From contig NZ_CP020821.1 in NCBI RefSeq assembly GCF_002105755.1, forward strand, positions 4,836,001 to 4,900,000: a stretch of DNA of 64,000 nt, given 5' to 3'. Made by a program: the position numbers and the translations under genes. Position 1 is the first letter of the stretch. Each line of letters begins with the position of its first letter. The notes beneath the pieces are model-generated. The model worked only from the letters and a program-made list of their open reading frames with translations, ran no database searches and had not been told where the DNA came from. Below are positions 1 through 8,203 of the stretch, one piece after another. The DNA is from Mycobacterium colombiense CECT 3035. Lineage in GTDB: Bacteria; Actinomycetota; Actinomycetes; Mycobacteriales; Mycobacteriaceae.

Positions 1-83
1 TCGCGCCGGATGAAAATTATTGGTGTACAGAGCAATACGGCCCCCGCCATATTCGATCCCTGCATATCCGCTTAGAACAGCCC

Positions 84-2069
84 TTAAGCGGGATGCAGGC
101 TGACCGGGATGCCGGAATAGCGCACCATGCCGGTCACCACGTCGATGTCGTCCTTGTTGGTCAGGCGGTTGACGTTGGCTACGTGGTGGCCGTGCGGGAT
201 CGACACCGCGCCGCGCCGGATGGAGTCGTCGACCTTGGCGATGCCGGTCAGTTCACCGCTGCTGCTGCGGACAATCACCTTCTCACCGTCGGCGACCCCC
301 GCGGCGGCGCCGTCGTCGGGATGGATGAGGATCTCGGGCGCCTCGCCGAGAAAGTCGAGCTGCCCGTTGAGCTTTCGGCGTTGCCTGCGCGGCACCATCA
401 CCAGCGGTGCGGGCGGCTGCAGGGCCGCGAGCTGGTCGACCAGCAGCGGTGGCGCCAGCCGCCAGCCACCCATCCGCGCGATATGGTCATCGACCCAGGC
501 CGCCGGTAGCTCGCGCGGCGCCTCCGCCCAGCCCACGGCCGCCACCTCGTCGAAACCCGTTCGCGCGCCGGCCAATAGGACAGCCAGCACATCGTCGTCG
601 GTGCTGGTGTCGGGATTGCCGAGATTGCCGAGGTCGTAACCGAGCCGGCGGCCGAGTTCGGCGAACACCCACCACATCGAGCGCCGTTCGCCGACCGGCG
701 CGACGACGGCCGGGCTGTACTGCACCGACACATGCGAACTGAGGATGTCGTGGATGGTGATGTCGGGGCGCTCCAACGGATCCTTGGTGGGCAGGACGTG
801 GGTGGCCAGCTCCGTGGTCTCGTTGTTGATGATCTCGGTGGTGGCGAACACCTCGAGGTGTTGCAGGGCCGGAATTAGTTTGCCCGTCTCGGGAAACGAG
901 GTGACCAGGCTGCCACCGACGTTGATCAGGGCACGGATGTTGCCTGCGGCGATCTCGTCGGGCAGCACCGCGCACGGCCATTCGTTGATGAAGGCCTGCG
1001 CCTCGGGACGGCTGCGCGGTCCGGGGCCGAACGCCCCCTCGATCGGCGTGACGGGCAGGAACTCGCCGAAAGTTTCCAGCTGGTAAGCGAATCCGGGATG
1101 GAACCAGGTGCCGCCGGGCCGGTTCATAGCGCCGGTGAGGATCATCAGCACCCATGCGAGCCACTGCGTGACGTTGGCGCGCTCGGCCGTCATGGTGACG
1201 CCCGTGCCGGTTTCGACCGCGACGCACTCGGCGGCGCGCACCGCCTCGCACAGCCGGACCAGGTCGGCCGCGGCGACGTCGGCGAGCTGCGCGGTGTGTT
1301 CGAGTGTGAACGGCTCCACCGCGGCGGCCAGCTCGTCGATGCCCTGCATCGGGACATCGGTTTTCATTCCGTCGCACAGGATTTCGCGCACCAGGTAGGC
1401 GAGCACCGCGTGGTCGGTACTGGGTCGCGGCGCCAGGTGGGCGGTGGCCAGCCGGGCCGTCTCGGTGCGGCGCGGGTCGATCACCCACACCTGCCCGCGG
1501 CGGGCGATCTCGCGCACCGTTCCGGTCGGGTTGGGCATCGAGATCGCATGGCCGTGCGACACAACGGGATTGACACCGACGAGCAACAGGAAGTCGGCGT
1601 TGTCCAGGTCGGTTCTTCCGGACAACCCCATGAATCCACCGACGAGGTCGGAGACCAAGGGTTTGGCGGTGCCGTCGATGGTCAGCGGGCTGAACTTGGC
1701 CGGGGTGCCGATGGCGGCGTGCAGCGCCTCGGCCATCCGGAAGCCGGCGCTTTCCATGGTGGAGAAGTAGAACGCGACCGACTCGGGTCCGTGCCGGTCG
1801 ATGATCTCCTTGAGCCGGGCGCCCAGGTCGTCCAGGCAGGCGTCCCAGGTGGCGTCCCGCAGCCGGCCGTCCACTCGCATCCGCGGGCGTTCGAGTCGGT
1901 CCGGGTGGTGGTGGAGCTGCGGCAGCGCGCGGCCCTTCGGGCAGGTGTAGCCGTGCGAGAAGGGATGCTCTTGGTCGCCGCGGACGCGGATCACCTCGTC
2001 GCCGTCGACGTCGACGAGGATGCCGCAGACCGAGGTGCAGACACGGCAGAAGCTACGCACCGTTTGCAT
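84..2069 (-). CDS. Molybdopterin-dependent oxidoreductase (formate dehydrogenase/nitrate reductase-like)
   Basis: A 661-residue cytoplasmic protein (no Tat or Sec signal) of the bis-MGD molybdopterin oxidoreductase superfamily. The N-terminus keeps the four [4Fe-4S] cysteines (C8, C11, C15 and C43, the last in CPKGRALP). The long central part carries typical cofactor-binding text such as VGVNPVVSHGH, and the C-terminus is the MGD-binding barrel (HPDDGAAAGVADGEKV, then SIPHGHH). At the place where the protein ligand to molybdenum is usually found (about residues 130-138, TIDGTAKPL) I see no Cys or Sec, so the substrate is open. No partner subunit lies beside it. It is divergent from the Nramp-like gene. 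The ATG at 2069 sits six codons before the first cluster cysteine, which supports that start. Confidence 0.85.
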   Translation of the reverse strand: MQTVRSFCRVCTSVCGILVDVDGDEVIRVRGDQEHPFSHGYTCPKGRALPQLHHHPDRLERPRMRVDGRLRDATWDACLDDLGARLKEIIDRHGPESVAFYFSTMESAGFRMAEALHAAIGTPAKFSPLTIDGTAKPLVSDLVGGFMGLSGRTDLDNADFLLLVGVNPVVSHGHAISMPNPTGTVREIARRGQVWVIDPRRTETARLATAHLAPRPSTDHAVLAYLVREILCDGMKTDVPMQGIDELAAAVEPFTLEHTAQLADVAAADLVRLCEAVRAAECVAVETGTGVTMTAERANVTQWLAWVLMILTGAMNRPGGTWFHPGFAYQLETFGEFLPVTPIEGAFGPGPRSRPEAQAFINEWPCAVLPDEIAAGNIRALINVGGSLVTSFPETGKLIPALQHLEVFATTEIINNETTELATHVLPTKDPLERPDITIHDILSSHVSVQYSPAVVAPVGERRSMWWVFAELGRRLGYDLGNLGNPDTSTDDDVLAVLLAGARTGFDEVAAVGWAEAPRELPAAWVDDHIARMGGWRLAPPLLVDQLAALQPPAPLVMVPRRQRRKLNGQLDFLGEAPEILIHPDDGAAAGVADGEKVIVRSSSGELTGIAKVDDSIRRGAVSIPHGHHVANVNRLTNKDDIDVVTGMVRYSGIPVSLHPA

Positions 2070-2087
2070 ACTTCGGTAACGTACTCT

Positions 2088-2121
2088 CGCATTTCGAGAA
2101 GACCTATCGCATTTTCGAGAA
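2088..2121. promoter_or_regulatory. Two direct repeats in the divergent promoter region
   Basis: Between the divergent oxidoreductase and Nramp-like genes, CGCATTTCGAGAA (2088-2100) is repeated as CGCATTTTCGAGAA (2108-2121), a period of about 20 bp or two helical turns. The first copy sits in a TCTCG-N5-CGAGA inverted repeat. This looks like a two-site operator for one or both genes. Separately, TATCAT at 2185-2190 lies six bases before the GTG at 2197 and could be the -10 of a leaderless transporter transcript. No binding protein can be named. Confidence 0.4.
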
Positions 2122-2196
2122 TGGCCATGCCATTTTGGTCAACGGCGCTCTCGGGAAAGCGCTCACGGTTAGGCGACCCTTAGCTATCATCGCCGG

Positions 2197-3495
2197 GTGA
2201 CCGAGACAACCACCCAGCCGGTGACCGACGAATTCGACGATCGACGGCCGGTGTCACTGCGAACACGTGGCCGTTGGCTGCGGTGGGGGCTGCTGTCGGT
2301 GTGGGGGCCCGGCCTGGTGGTGATGCTGGCCGACACCGACGCGGGGTCGCTGATCACCGCGTCGCAATCCGGCGCCCAATGGGGCTACCGGATGGTGCTG
2401 CCGCAGCTGATCTTGATGCCGGTCCTCTACGTCGTGCAGGAGATGACGGTGCGCCTGGGCATCGTCACCAAGCGCGGGCACGGCTCGCTCATTCGGGAGC
2501 GGTTCGGCCGCGGCTGGGCGTGGCTCTCGGCGTTCACCCTGTTCGCCTCGGCGATCGGGGCGTTGCTGACCGAATTCGCCGGCGTGGCCGGTGTCGGTGA
2601 GCTGTTCGGTGTCTCGCGGTGGGTGAGCATTCCGGTCGCGACCGTCGCGCTGCTGGCGCTGGCGCTGACCGGCAGCTACCGGCGCGTCGAGCGCATCGGC
2701 CTGGTCGTCGGGGCGGCCGAGCTGGCGTTCCTGGTGGCGATGGTGATGGCCCGCCCGGATCCGAAGGCGCTCGTGCACGGCCTGACGTCGATGCCGCTGG
2801 GCAATTCGTCGTATCTGCTGTTGGTCGCGGCCAACGTCGGCGCGGTCATCATGCCGTGGATGATCTTCTACCAGCAGGGCGCGGTGGTCGATAAGCGGTT
2901 GTCGGAGAGCACGATTCGCCAGGCTCGGTACGACACCGCGTTCGGGGCGGTGCTGACCCAGCTGATCATGATCGCTGTGGTGATCACCATGGCCTCGACG
3001 ATCGGCCGGCACGGCGGCGGGGCGGAGCTGCAGACCGTGGGCCAGATCGCCCAATCGCTGACGCCCTACCTGGGCCACGTCGGCGGGACGGTGCTGTTCG
3101 GCCTGGGCATGCTGGGTGCGGCGCTGGTGGCGGCGATCGTCGCCTCGCTGGCCGGGGCGTGGGGGCTCGCGGAGGTGTTCAGCTGGAAGCACACGCTCAA
3201 CGAGCGGCCCAACCGCGCCACCGCCAAGTTCTACCTCACCTACGGGCTCGCCCACATCGTGGGCGCGGTGCTGGTGCTGGCCAGCGTCGACCTGGTCAAC
3301 CTGGCCGTCGACGTCGAGGTGATGAACGCGCTGCTGCTGCCGATCGTGCTGGGCCTGCTGCTGGCCCTGGAGGCCAGGGCGCTGCCCGAGCAGTGGCGAA
3401 TGCGGGGGCTGCACAAACACCTCACCCGCGCACTGTGTTTCGTGACCATCGGCTTCGGCCTGTACATGGTCCCGCAGGCCCTCGGCTTGTTCTGA
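2197..3495 (+). CDS. Nramp-family divalent metal transporter homologue with altered metal-site motifs
   Basis: A 432-residue polytopic membrane protein with about eleven hydrophobic segments and the Nramp (NRAMP/MntH, LeuT-fold) layout. The first transmembrane helix has LADTDAGSLITA where classical Mn/Fe transporters have DPGN, and helix 6 has MPWMIFYQQ in place of the MPHN/metal-binding Met motif. Related bacterial Nramp-like proteins with altered motifs transport other ions such as Mg, so I would not call this mntH. The GTG start at 2197 follows a -10-like TATCAT by six bases with no Shine-Dalgarno, which would fit a leaderless message. The lipoprotein downstream is convergent. Confidence 0.8.
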   Translation: MTETTTQPVTDEFDDRRPVSLRTRGRWLRWGLLSVWGPGLVVMLADTDAGSLITASQSGAQWGYRMVLPQLILMPVLYVVQEMTVRLGIVTKRGHGSLIRERFGRGWAWLSAFTLFASAIGALLTEFAGVAGVGELFGVSRWVSIPVATVALLALALTGSYRRVERIGLVVGAAELAFLVAMVMARPDPKALVHGLTSMPLGNSSYLLLVAANVGAVIMPWMIFYQQGAVVDKRLSESTIRQARYDTAFGAVLTQLIMIAVVITMASTIGRHGGGAELQTVGQIAQSLTPYLGHVGGTVLFGLGMLGAALVAAIVASLAGAWGLAEVFSWKHTLNERPNRATAKFYLTYGLAHIVGAVLVLASVDLVNLAVDVEVMNALLLPIVLGLLLALEARALPEQWRMRGLHKHLTRALCFVTIGFGLYMVPQALGLF

Positions 3496-3505
3496 GCGCG
3501 AGAAC

Positions 3506-4867
3506 TCAGAACCACGGCCCGGGATAGTGGCCGTCCTGGTCTTGCACCATGACGATGTCCTTGCACTCGCCGTTGGACCCGGGCGCCGTCTCGCCGCGGC
3601 AGACCAGGGTCCACCCGGAGATGCGCTCGAAGGGTCGCAACGACCAGCTCGAGGCGACGGGATCGGGTGCGGGCAAGGCGATTACGGAGAACGTCCCGGC
3701 GGTCCCGGTGATGTAGAGGTGGTCTTCGAAAAACGCCAGCTTGGCGATCGACAGCTTCTTGGCGTCGTCTCGGCTCTTCTGGAAGTCCCACTGCTGGCTG
3801 CGCAGGTTCCACACGCCGAAGCCGAATTGGGAGGTCTGCGAGTCGTGGCCGTCGACGAACAATTTCCCATCCGACAGTGCCGCGGTCAGCCCGCCGCCGG
3901 AGATCCGGTCGGAATCGCCGATCTTGATGATGGACTTGGCGTTGAGGTCGTAGAACATCGTCGACAGCACGGGAGGGTTGTCCGAATCCCAGTGCGTGAT
4001 CTTCACCAGTTTGTTTGGGCCGTCGGTCAATTCGGCGTCGACGGATTGCACGTCGTTGTCCTGGTAGATCGCCTCCCCGCTGGGCCGGCGCAGCTCGGCG
4101 CCGGATGTCTTGGCGGGCTCGGTGTTGCGTTGGAACGCGAGAACGTCCTGCCAGACCCGGCCGGGTTGCGGGTCGTTCCACAGCATCGACAGGTCGGCGC
4201 CGGACAGCACGACGGTGCGGGGCGGCGACGCGGCGCCGTGCCCATCGGTGAAGGCGTTGAGCCACGCCACCCCCGAGGCGGTCGAGGCCAGCCCCCAATC
4301 CTTCGGCGCGGCCAACTTCAGGTCGGGAGCGGGCGGCTGCAGCTCCTTGCTGGTCACCTGCTGGCCCGACTTGGAGTCGAAGACGTAGGCGGTGGTCGTG
4401 GTGACCCCGGGGGACGGGGCCTGCGCCGGCGTGGCGGTCGTGACGACGTACACGACCTTCATGTCGTCGGCGGTGCCGGTCAGCGCGCAGATGGCGCCGG
4501 TGAGATTCTGCCCGGCCGGGATGGCGGGGATGGCGGGCGCCACGTACCGCCCGCTCTTCGGATCGAAGATCTTCGGCCGGATGTCGTCGAGCGCCGTTTT
4601 GCCTGCCGAGAACTTCTCCGGGCAGCCGAAATACGCCGTTCCGCCATAACTTTTCCAGTCCTTCTCCAGCGGGCCGGTGATCGGGGCGGGCGGGGCAGCC
4701 GCGCGGGCACTGGTTTTCGGGACCGAGGTCGAGGTGGTCGGGGTGAGCGCGGGCGGCGCCGCGGTCTCCGAGCAGGACGCGATGGCCAGGCAGCCGACCG
4801 CCGCGACCGCGGCACGCCCGTAGGTGAACAGGCGGTGCCGGGCCGCATGCATCCAGGCTGCACGCAT
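3506..4867 (-). CDS. Secreted lipoprotein, beta-propeller-like, function unknown
   Basis: A 453-residue protein with an N-terminal positively charged and hydrophobic segment ending in the lipobox IASC (C32), followed by a Pro/Thr/Ala-rich linker (about residues 34-62), so it should be lipidated and displayed outside the cytoplasmic membrane. The rest is made of repeated short beta-rich stretches (FDPKSGRYV, VFDSKSGQQV, FYDLNAKSI, GVWNLRSQQW) that look like blades of a PQQ/YVTN-type propeller. No enzyme motif is seen. It is 105 bp downstream of the P450 on the same strand, with no evidence that they are functionally linked. I do not recognise a named family. Confidence 0.75.
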   Translation of the reverse strand: MRAAWMHAARHRLFTYGRAAVAAVGCLAIASCSETAAPPALTPTTSTSVPKTSARAAAPPAPITGPLEKDWKSYGGTAYFGCPEKFSAGKTALDDIRPKIFDPKSGRYVAPAIPAIPAGQNLTGAICALTGTADDMKVVYVVTTATPAQAPSPGVTTTTAYVFDSKSGQQVTSKELQPPAPDLKLAAPKDWGLASTASGVAWLNAFTDGHGAASPPRTVVLSGADLSMLWNDPQPGRVWQDVLAFQRNTEPAKTSGAELRRPSGEAIYQDNDVQSVDAELTDGPNKLVKITHWDSDNPPVLSTMFYDLNAKSIIKIGDSDRISGGGLTAALSDGKLFVDGHDSQTSQFGFGVWNLRSQQWDFQKSRDDAKKLSIAKLAFFEDHLYITGTAGTFSVIALPAPDPVASSWSLRPFERISGWTLVCRGETAPGSNGECKDIVMVQDQDGHYPGPWF

Positions 4868-4972
4868 TGAAAACCCCCGTTAAGTTCGTGTAACCAAGGA
4901 GCGTAGAGCCGCCCCGATGCGACCGCGACTCGGGCGCACGGCGGCCTTTGTCACAGCGAATGCCGGCGATGC

Positions 4973-6202
4973 CTACCGGTCGTACTCGATGGGCAGGCTC
5001 ATCGGCCCGCTCAGGCTCACCATCGGTTTCCACGGCGCCGGCCCCGCCATCCGCGGGTTCTGCAGCCGGTTCGCGAGGACGTTCAGCGCCTCGGCGATCT
5101 CCCGCCTGGCCAGGTTGGCGCCCAGGCAGTAATGCACGCCGCCGCCGAAGGTCAGGATGGGCGGCGCCGCGTCGCGGGTGATGTCGACGCGGTCGGGGTC
5201 GTCGTAGACCGCCGGATCACGGTTGGCCGCAAAGGTATTCACCAGCACCGCGGTGCCGGCGGGGAACGAGCAGCCGTCGAGCTCGGCGTCCTCGACCACC
5301 AGGCGCAGGGTGCCGCAGGCGATCGGCGAGTGCCGCATGGTCTCCTCGACGGCACGCATCGCCAGCTCGGGCCGCTGCCGCAGCCGCTCCCACTGCTCCG
5401 GGTGTTCGCACAGCACCTGCACCGAGGCGGCCACCTGGTTGCGCGTGGTGTCCGTCCCCGCCAGCAGCAGGCCACCGGCCAGCATGCGCAGCTCGGCGGC
5501 GTCGAGGCGGTCACCCTCGTCCTCGGCGCGAATCAGGTCGGAAAGCAGGTCATCGGTCAAACTGTGCCGGCGGCGCTCGACCATCTCGTCGACGTAGGCG
5601 TCGAGCTCGCGCCACGCGCGCATCACGACCGGCTCGACCGCGCGCAGGTCGACGGTGAAGCTGAAGGCCTTGAACACGTCGTCGGCCCACAACGAGAACT
5701 GTTGCCAATCCTCGCGGGGCGCGCCGAGCAGCGCGCAGATGATCGGCACGGGGTAGGGGCGCGCGATGTCGGTGACGACGTCGCAGTGGCCCGCGTCGGC
5801 CACCTGATCGACCAACTCGTTCATCACGCCGGCCATGGTGTCGTGCAGGCGGGCGACCGTTCGGGGGGTGAACGCCTTGGAGCACAGGCTGCGCAGCCGA
5901 TGGTGCGCGTCGCCCTCCAGGCACAGCAGGCTGTTGGCGACTTTGTCCCACAGCGGGCCCGAGTCGATGCCCTGGGCGAGCAGGTTGATGCCGGGCGGGA
6001 TCTGGAAGCGGGGATCCCTGAGCACGGAACGGACCAGGTGGTAGGAGAGCACCTCGGGCCCGTGGGGTCCCATCGCGACGGGGGCCTGCCGCTGCGCCTC
6101 CCGCAGTCGCGGGTAGACCTGCGTGGGGGTTTCCTCCGGGTCATAGGACAGCGTCGGCAGATCGGCTTCGAAAACGCTTGGGGGAGCGGCACCGACGGTC
6201 AT
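4973..6202 (-). CDS. Cytochrome P450
   Basis: A 409-residue soluble bacterial P450. The I-helix oxygen-activation motif AGTDTTRNQ lies around residue 249, the K-helix ExxR (EETMR) around 286, and the haem-binding loop FGGGVHYCLG around 358 with the axial cysteine. It is full length for a class I enzyme, which would need ferredoxin and a reductase; none is encoded nearby. Substrate and CYP family number cannot be given from the sequence alone. It has its own promoter (TTGACA-N17-TACATT, 6248-6276) with inverted half-sites around it, so it is probably controlled by a repressor. The ATG at 6202 gives the start. Confidence 0.92.
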   Translation of the reverse strand: MTVGAAPPSVFEADLPTLSYDPEETPTQVYPRLREAQRQAPVAMGPHGPEVLSYHLVRSVLRDPRFQIPPGINLLAQGIDSGPLWDKVANSLLCLEGDAHHRLRSLCSKAFTPRTVARLHDTMAGVMNELVDQVADAGHCDVVTDIARPYPVPIICALLGAPREDWQQFSLWADDVFKAFSFTVDLRAVEPVVMRAWRELDAYVDEMVERRRHSLTDDLLSDLIRAEDEGDRLDAAELRMLAGGLLLAGTDTTRNQVAASVQVLCEHPEQWERLRQRPELAMRAVEETMRHSPIACGTLRLVVEDAELDGCSFPAGTAVLVNTFAANRDPAVYDDPDRVDITRDAAPPILTFGGGVHYCLGANLARREIAEALNVLANRLQNPRMAGPAPWKPMVSLSGPMSLPIEYDR

Positions 6203-6217
6203 GACGGTCTCCTTGGT

Positions 6218-6235
6218 TCCGCAGAACGCTGCGGA
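6218..6235 (-). promoter_or_regulatory. Perfect hairpin in the P450 5' leader
   Basis: TCCGCAG-AACG-CTGCGGA, a perfect 7-bp inverted repeat with a 4-base loop, lies 16 bases before the P450 start codon and downstream of its predicted promoter. It could be an operator or an RNA hairpin in the leader. Nothing shows which. Confidence 0.35.
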
Positions 6236-6247
6236 CGACTTTCAGAT

Positions 6248-6276
6248 AATGTATGGCCAGCACGGGGGAGTGTCAA
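6248..6276 (-). promoter_or_regulatory. Promoter of the P450 gene
   Basis: On the minus strand TTGACA (6276-6271) is followed after exactly 17 bases by TACATT (6253-6248). This is a near-ideal mycobacterial SigA promoter, about 45 bases upstream of the P450 ATG. It is the clearest housekeeping promoter in the window. Confidence 0.65.
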
Positions 6277-6311
6277 CGATATCGCCGACCGGTCCGCGCG
6301 AGCGCCATACA
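6250..6311. promoter_or_regulatory. Inverted half-sites flanking the P450 promoter
   Basis: TGTATGGC at 6250-6257 overlaps the -10 element, and its exact inverse GCCATACA lies at 6304-6311, upstream of the -35 element. Centres are about 54 bp apart, roughly five helical turns, which would suit a dimeric repressor looping or two separate half-operators. No regulator gene lies next to the P450. Confidence 0.35.
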
Positions 6312-6356
6312 CCATGGAGAAAACGCATTGCCGGGGCCCCGATCGCGCGGCGCCGC

Positions 6357-7259
6357 TCAATCGTGCGCGCGCAGCCGCACCATCCGCGTCGTCGACGTCT
6401 CGTCCAGCTCGACCACATCGGAGCGCGAGCGCAGGAAGTCGCTGAATGAGCGGAATCCCAAAGACCTTTCGCTGAACGATGGGTCCATCCGCTTCATCTG
6501 CGCCTTCACGGCGGAGTTGTGCAGCCAGTCGACGTCGTCCTTCTCCAAGCCGATCCGCAGGGCCCGCGTCAGTAGCGCGGTGGCGGCGGCCTGCGGGTCG
6601 GGCTGCTCGTCGGGCTCGTCGGGCTCGTCGGGCTCGTCGGACTTGGCCGACTTGGCGCGGGTAGCCCGCTTTTTCGGCTTGGCCGCGTCCGCGTCGGCCG
6701 GCGCCGGCACCGGAACCCCGGGCAGCGCGTCGTAGATGACGAACTCGTCGCAGGCGGCCGCGAGCGCCCGGCTCGACGCGCCCGCCACCCCGATGCCCAC
6801 CACATACCGGCCGAGCCTCTTGCAGCGCTGGGCCAAGGGAATGTAGTCGGAGTCGCCGGCCACGATCACCACGTGGGTCAGGTCGGGCAGCCGGAACATG
6901 TCCTCGACCGCGTCCACGGCCAACCGGATGTCGGCCCCGTTCTTGCCGTAGGCCGCCGCCGGGAACAGCTGCACCAGGTCGACCGCGCGGGCCACCAGCT
7001 GTCCGCGATACCCGGCGTTGATGTCCGCCGACCAGTCCGCGTAGGCGCGGGTGAGCACCAGGGTTCCGAAGGACGAGGCGAAGTCGAGGATCGCGGCGAC
7101 GTCCACCGTCGCCCGGTCCAGCCGTTCGGCATACTGCTCGAGCCCCTTGGCCTTGTCCCGCTGGAACGAATTGCGCCCGTTGATCTGGTCGTAGCGGGAG
7201 ATCACGATGTTGTCGAAGTCGAGGTAGACGGCCACTCGGGTCGCAACCGGTTCGGTCAT
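6357..7259 (-). CDS. NYN-domain protein with C-terminal OST-HTH/LOTUS domain
   Basis: A 300-residue protein. Residues about 8-180 form a NYN (PIN-like, LabA/DUF88) domain: the first acidic motif is VYLDFDNI, later acidic positions are in YADWSAD and GADIRLAVDAVEDM, and the last is VAGDSDY. These are the metal-binding aspartates expected of a ribonuclease. An acidic linker follows with a Lys/Ala-rich patch and a DEP repeat. The last ~75 residues (ALLTRALRIGLEKDD to the end) match an OST-HTH/LOTUS RNA-binding domain. It is likely an RNA-processing or RNA-binding factor; its target is unknown. It is divergent from the hydrolase at 7306. Confidence 0.8.
   Translation of the reverse strand: MTEPVATRVAVYLDFDNIVISRYDQINGRNSFQRDKAKGLEQYAERLDRATVDVAAILDFASSFGTLVLTRAYADWSADINAGYRGQLVARAVDLVQLFPAAAYGKNGADIRLAVDAVEDMFRLPDLTHVVIVAGDSDYIPLAQRCKRLGRYVVGIGVAGASSRALAAACDEFVIYDALPGVPVPAPADADAAKPKKRATRAKSAKSDEPDEPDEPDEQPDPQAAATALLTRALRIGLEKDDVDWLHNSAVKAQMKRMDPSFSERSLGFRSFSDFLRSRSDVVELDETSTTRMVRLRAHD
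6606..6640 (-). repeat. 9-bp tandem repeat encoding DEP units
   Basis: The unit CTCGTCGGG is repeated almost four times in frame inside the NYN-LOTUS gene, giving the protein text DEPDEPDEPDE in the linker. A repeat of 9 bp keeps frame when it expands or contracts, so the linker length may vary between strains. Confidence 0.8.
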
Positions 7260-7305
7260 GCACTAGATCATTACTGAGCAGGACCAAAGCGGGTACCCAG
7301 ACCTC

Positions 7306-8184
7306 ATGAATGAGGTGAAGTTTCTCCAGCTGCACGGCGATCGCATCGCGTACCGCGATGAGGGCGACGGTGACGTGCTTTTGCTCATCCACGGCATGGC
7401 GGGCAGTTCGGAGACCTGGCGGGCCGTGATCCCGCCGCTGTCGAAGAAGTTCCGCGTCATCGCGCCGGACCTGCTCGGCCACGGCGAATCGGCGAAGCCC
7501 CGCACGGACTACTCGCTGGGCGCGTTCGCGGTGTGGCTGCGCGATTTCCTGGACGAGCTCGGCGTCAGCCACGCCACCGTCATCGGCCATTCGCTCGGCG
7601 GCGGGGTCGCCATGCAGTTCGTCTACCAGCACCCCGACTATGCCCAGCGCTTGATCCTGATCAGCAGCGGCGGCCTGGGCCCCGACGTGGGATGGGTGTT
7701 GCGGCTGCTCTCGGCGCCCGGGGCGGAGTTCGTCCTGCCGATCGTCGCGCCGCCGCCCGTGCTGTCCGTCGGCAACAAGCTGCGGTCCTGGATGAGAAGC
7801 GCCGGCATCCGCTCGCCGCGCGGCGCGGAGCTGTGGAGCGCCTACTCGTCGCTGTCGGATGGCCAAACACGGCAGTCGTTTTTGCGGACGCTGCGATCGG
7901 TCGTGGATTACCGCGGGCAGGCGGTCAGCGCACTCAACAGGCTGCGGTTGCGCGAGGACCTGCCGGTCATGGCGATCTGGGGGGAGTGCGACGGCATCAT
8001 TCCCGTCGCTCACGCCTACGCCGCGCACGAGGCGCGCACCGACGCGAGGCTGGAGGTGCTGCCCGATGTCGGCCACTTTGCGCAGGTCGAGGCGCCCGAG
8101 CAGGTGGTGGAGCTGATCGAGGACTTCATCGCCAGCGGCGAGCGCCGCGATACGCAGAGCCCGCAGCCATCAGAGCCGAGCTAG
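7306..8184 (+). CDS. Alpha/beta-fold hydrolase
   Basis: A 292-residue protein with a complete alpha/beta-hydrolase catalytic set: HGMAGSSETW (oxyanion-hole HG), the nucleophile elbow GHSLGGG around residue 96, an acid in WGECDGIIP, and the histidine in DVGHFAQVE near the C-terminus. It has no signal peptide. It resembles the many mycobacterial esterase/epoxide hydrolase/C-C hydrolase-like proteins, and the substrate is not evident. The last dozen residues are disordered (RRDTQSPQPSEPS). It is divergent from the NYN gene and convergent with the FUSC transporter. Confidence 0.85.
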   Translation: MNEVKFLQLHGDRIAYRDEGDGDVLLLIHGMAGSSETWRAVIPPLSKKFRVIAPDLLGHGESAKPRTDYSLGAFAVWLRDFLDELGVSHATVIGHSLGGGVAMQFVYQHPDYAQRLILISSGGLGPDVGWVLRLLSAPGAEFVLPIVAPPPVLSVGNKLRSWMRSAGIRSPRGAELWSAYSSLSDGQTRQSFLRTLRSVVDYRGQAVSALNRLRLREDLPVMAIWGECDGIIPVAHAYAAHEARTDARLEVLPDVGHFAQVEAPEQVVELIEDFIASGERRDTQSPQPSEPS

Positions 8185-8203
8185 CCTGCCGCCGAGCACA
8201 TCT

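Noticed and set aside
2070..2196. Metal riboswitch before the Nramp-like gene
   Set aside because: The space is too short and symmetrical elements are DNA-operator-like; the transcript may even be leaderless.
3240..5033. A 597-codon frame overlapping the lipoprotein gene and both neighbours
   Set aside because: It spans the ends of two other genes in wrong frames; the lipoprotein frame has a signal peptide with a lipobox.
6606..6640. CRISPR-like repeat
   Set aside because: The 9-bp units are contiguous and in frame within a coding region; no spacers.
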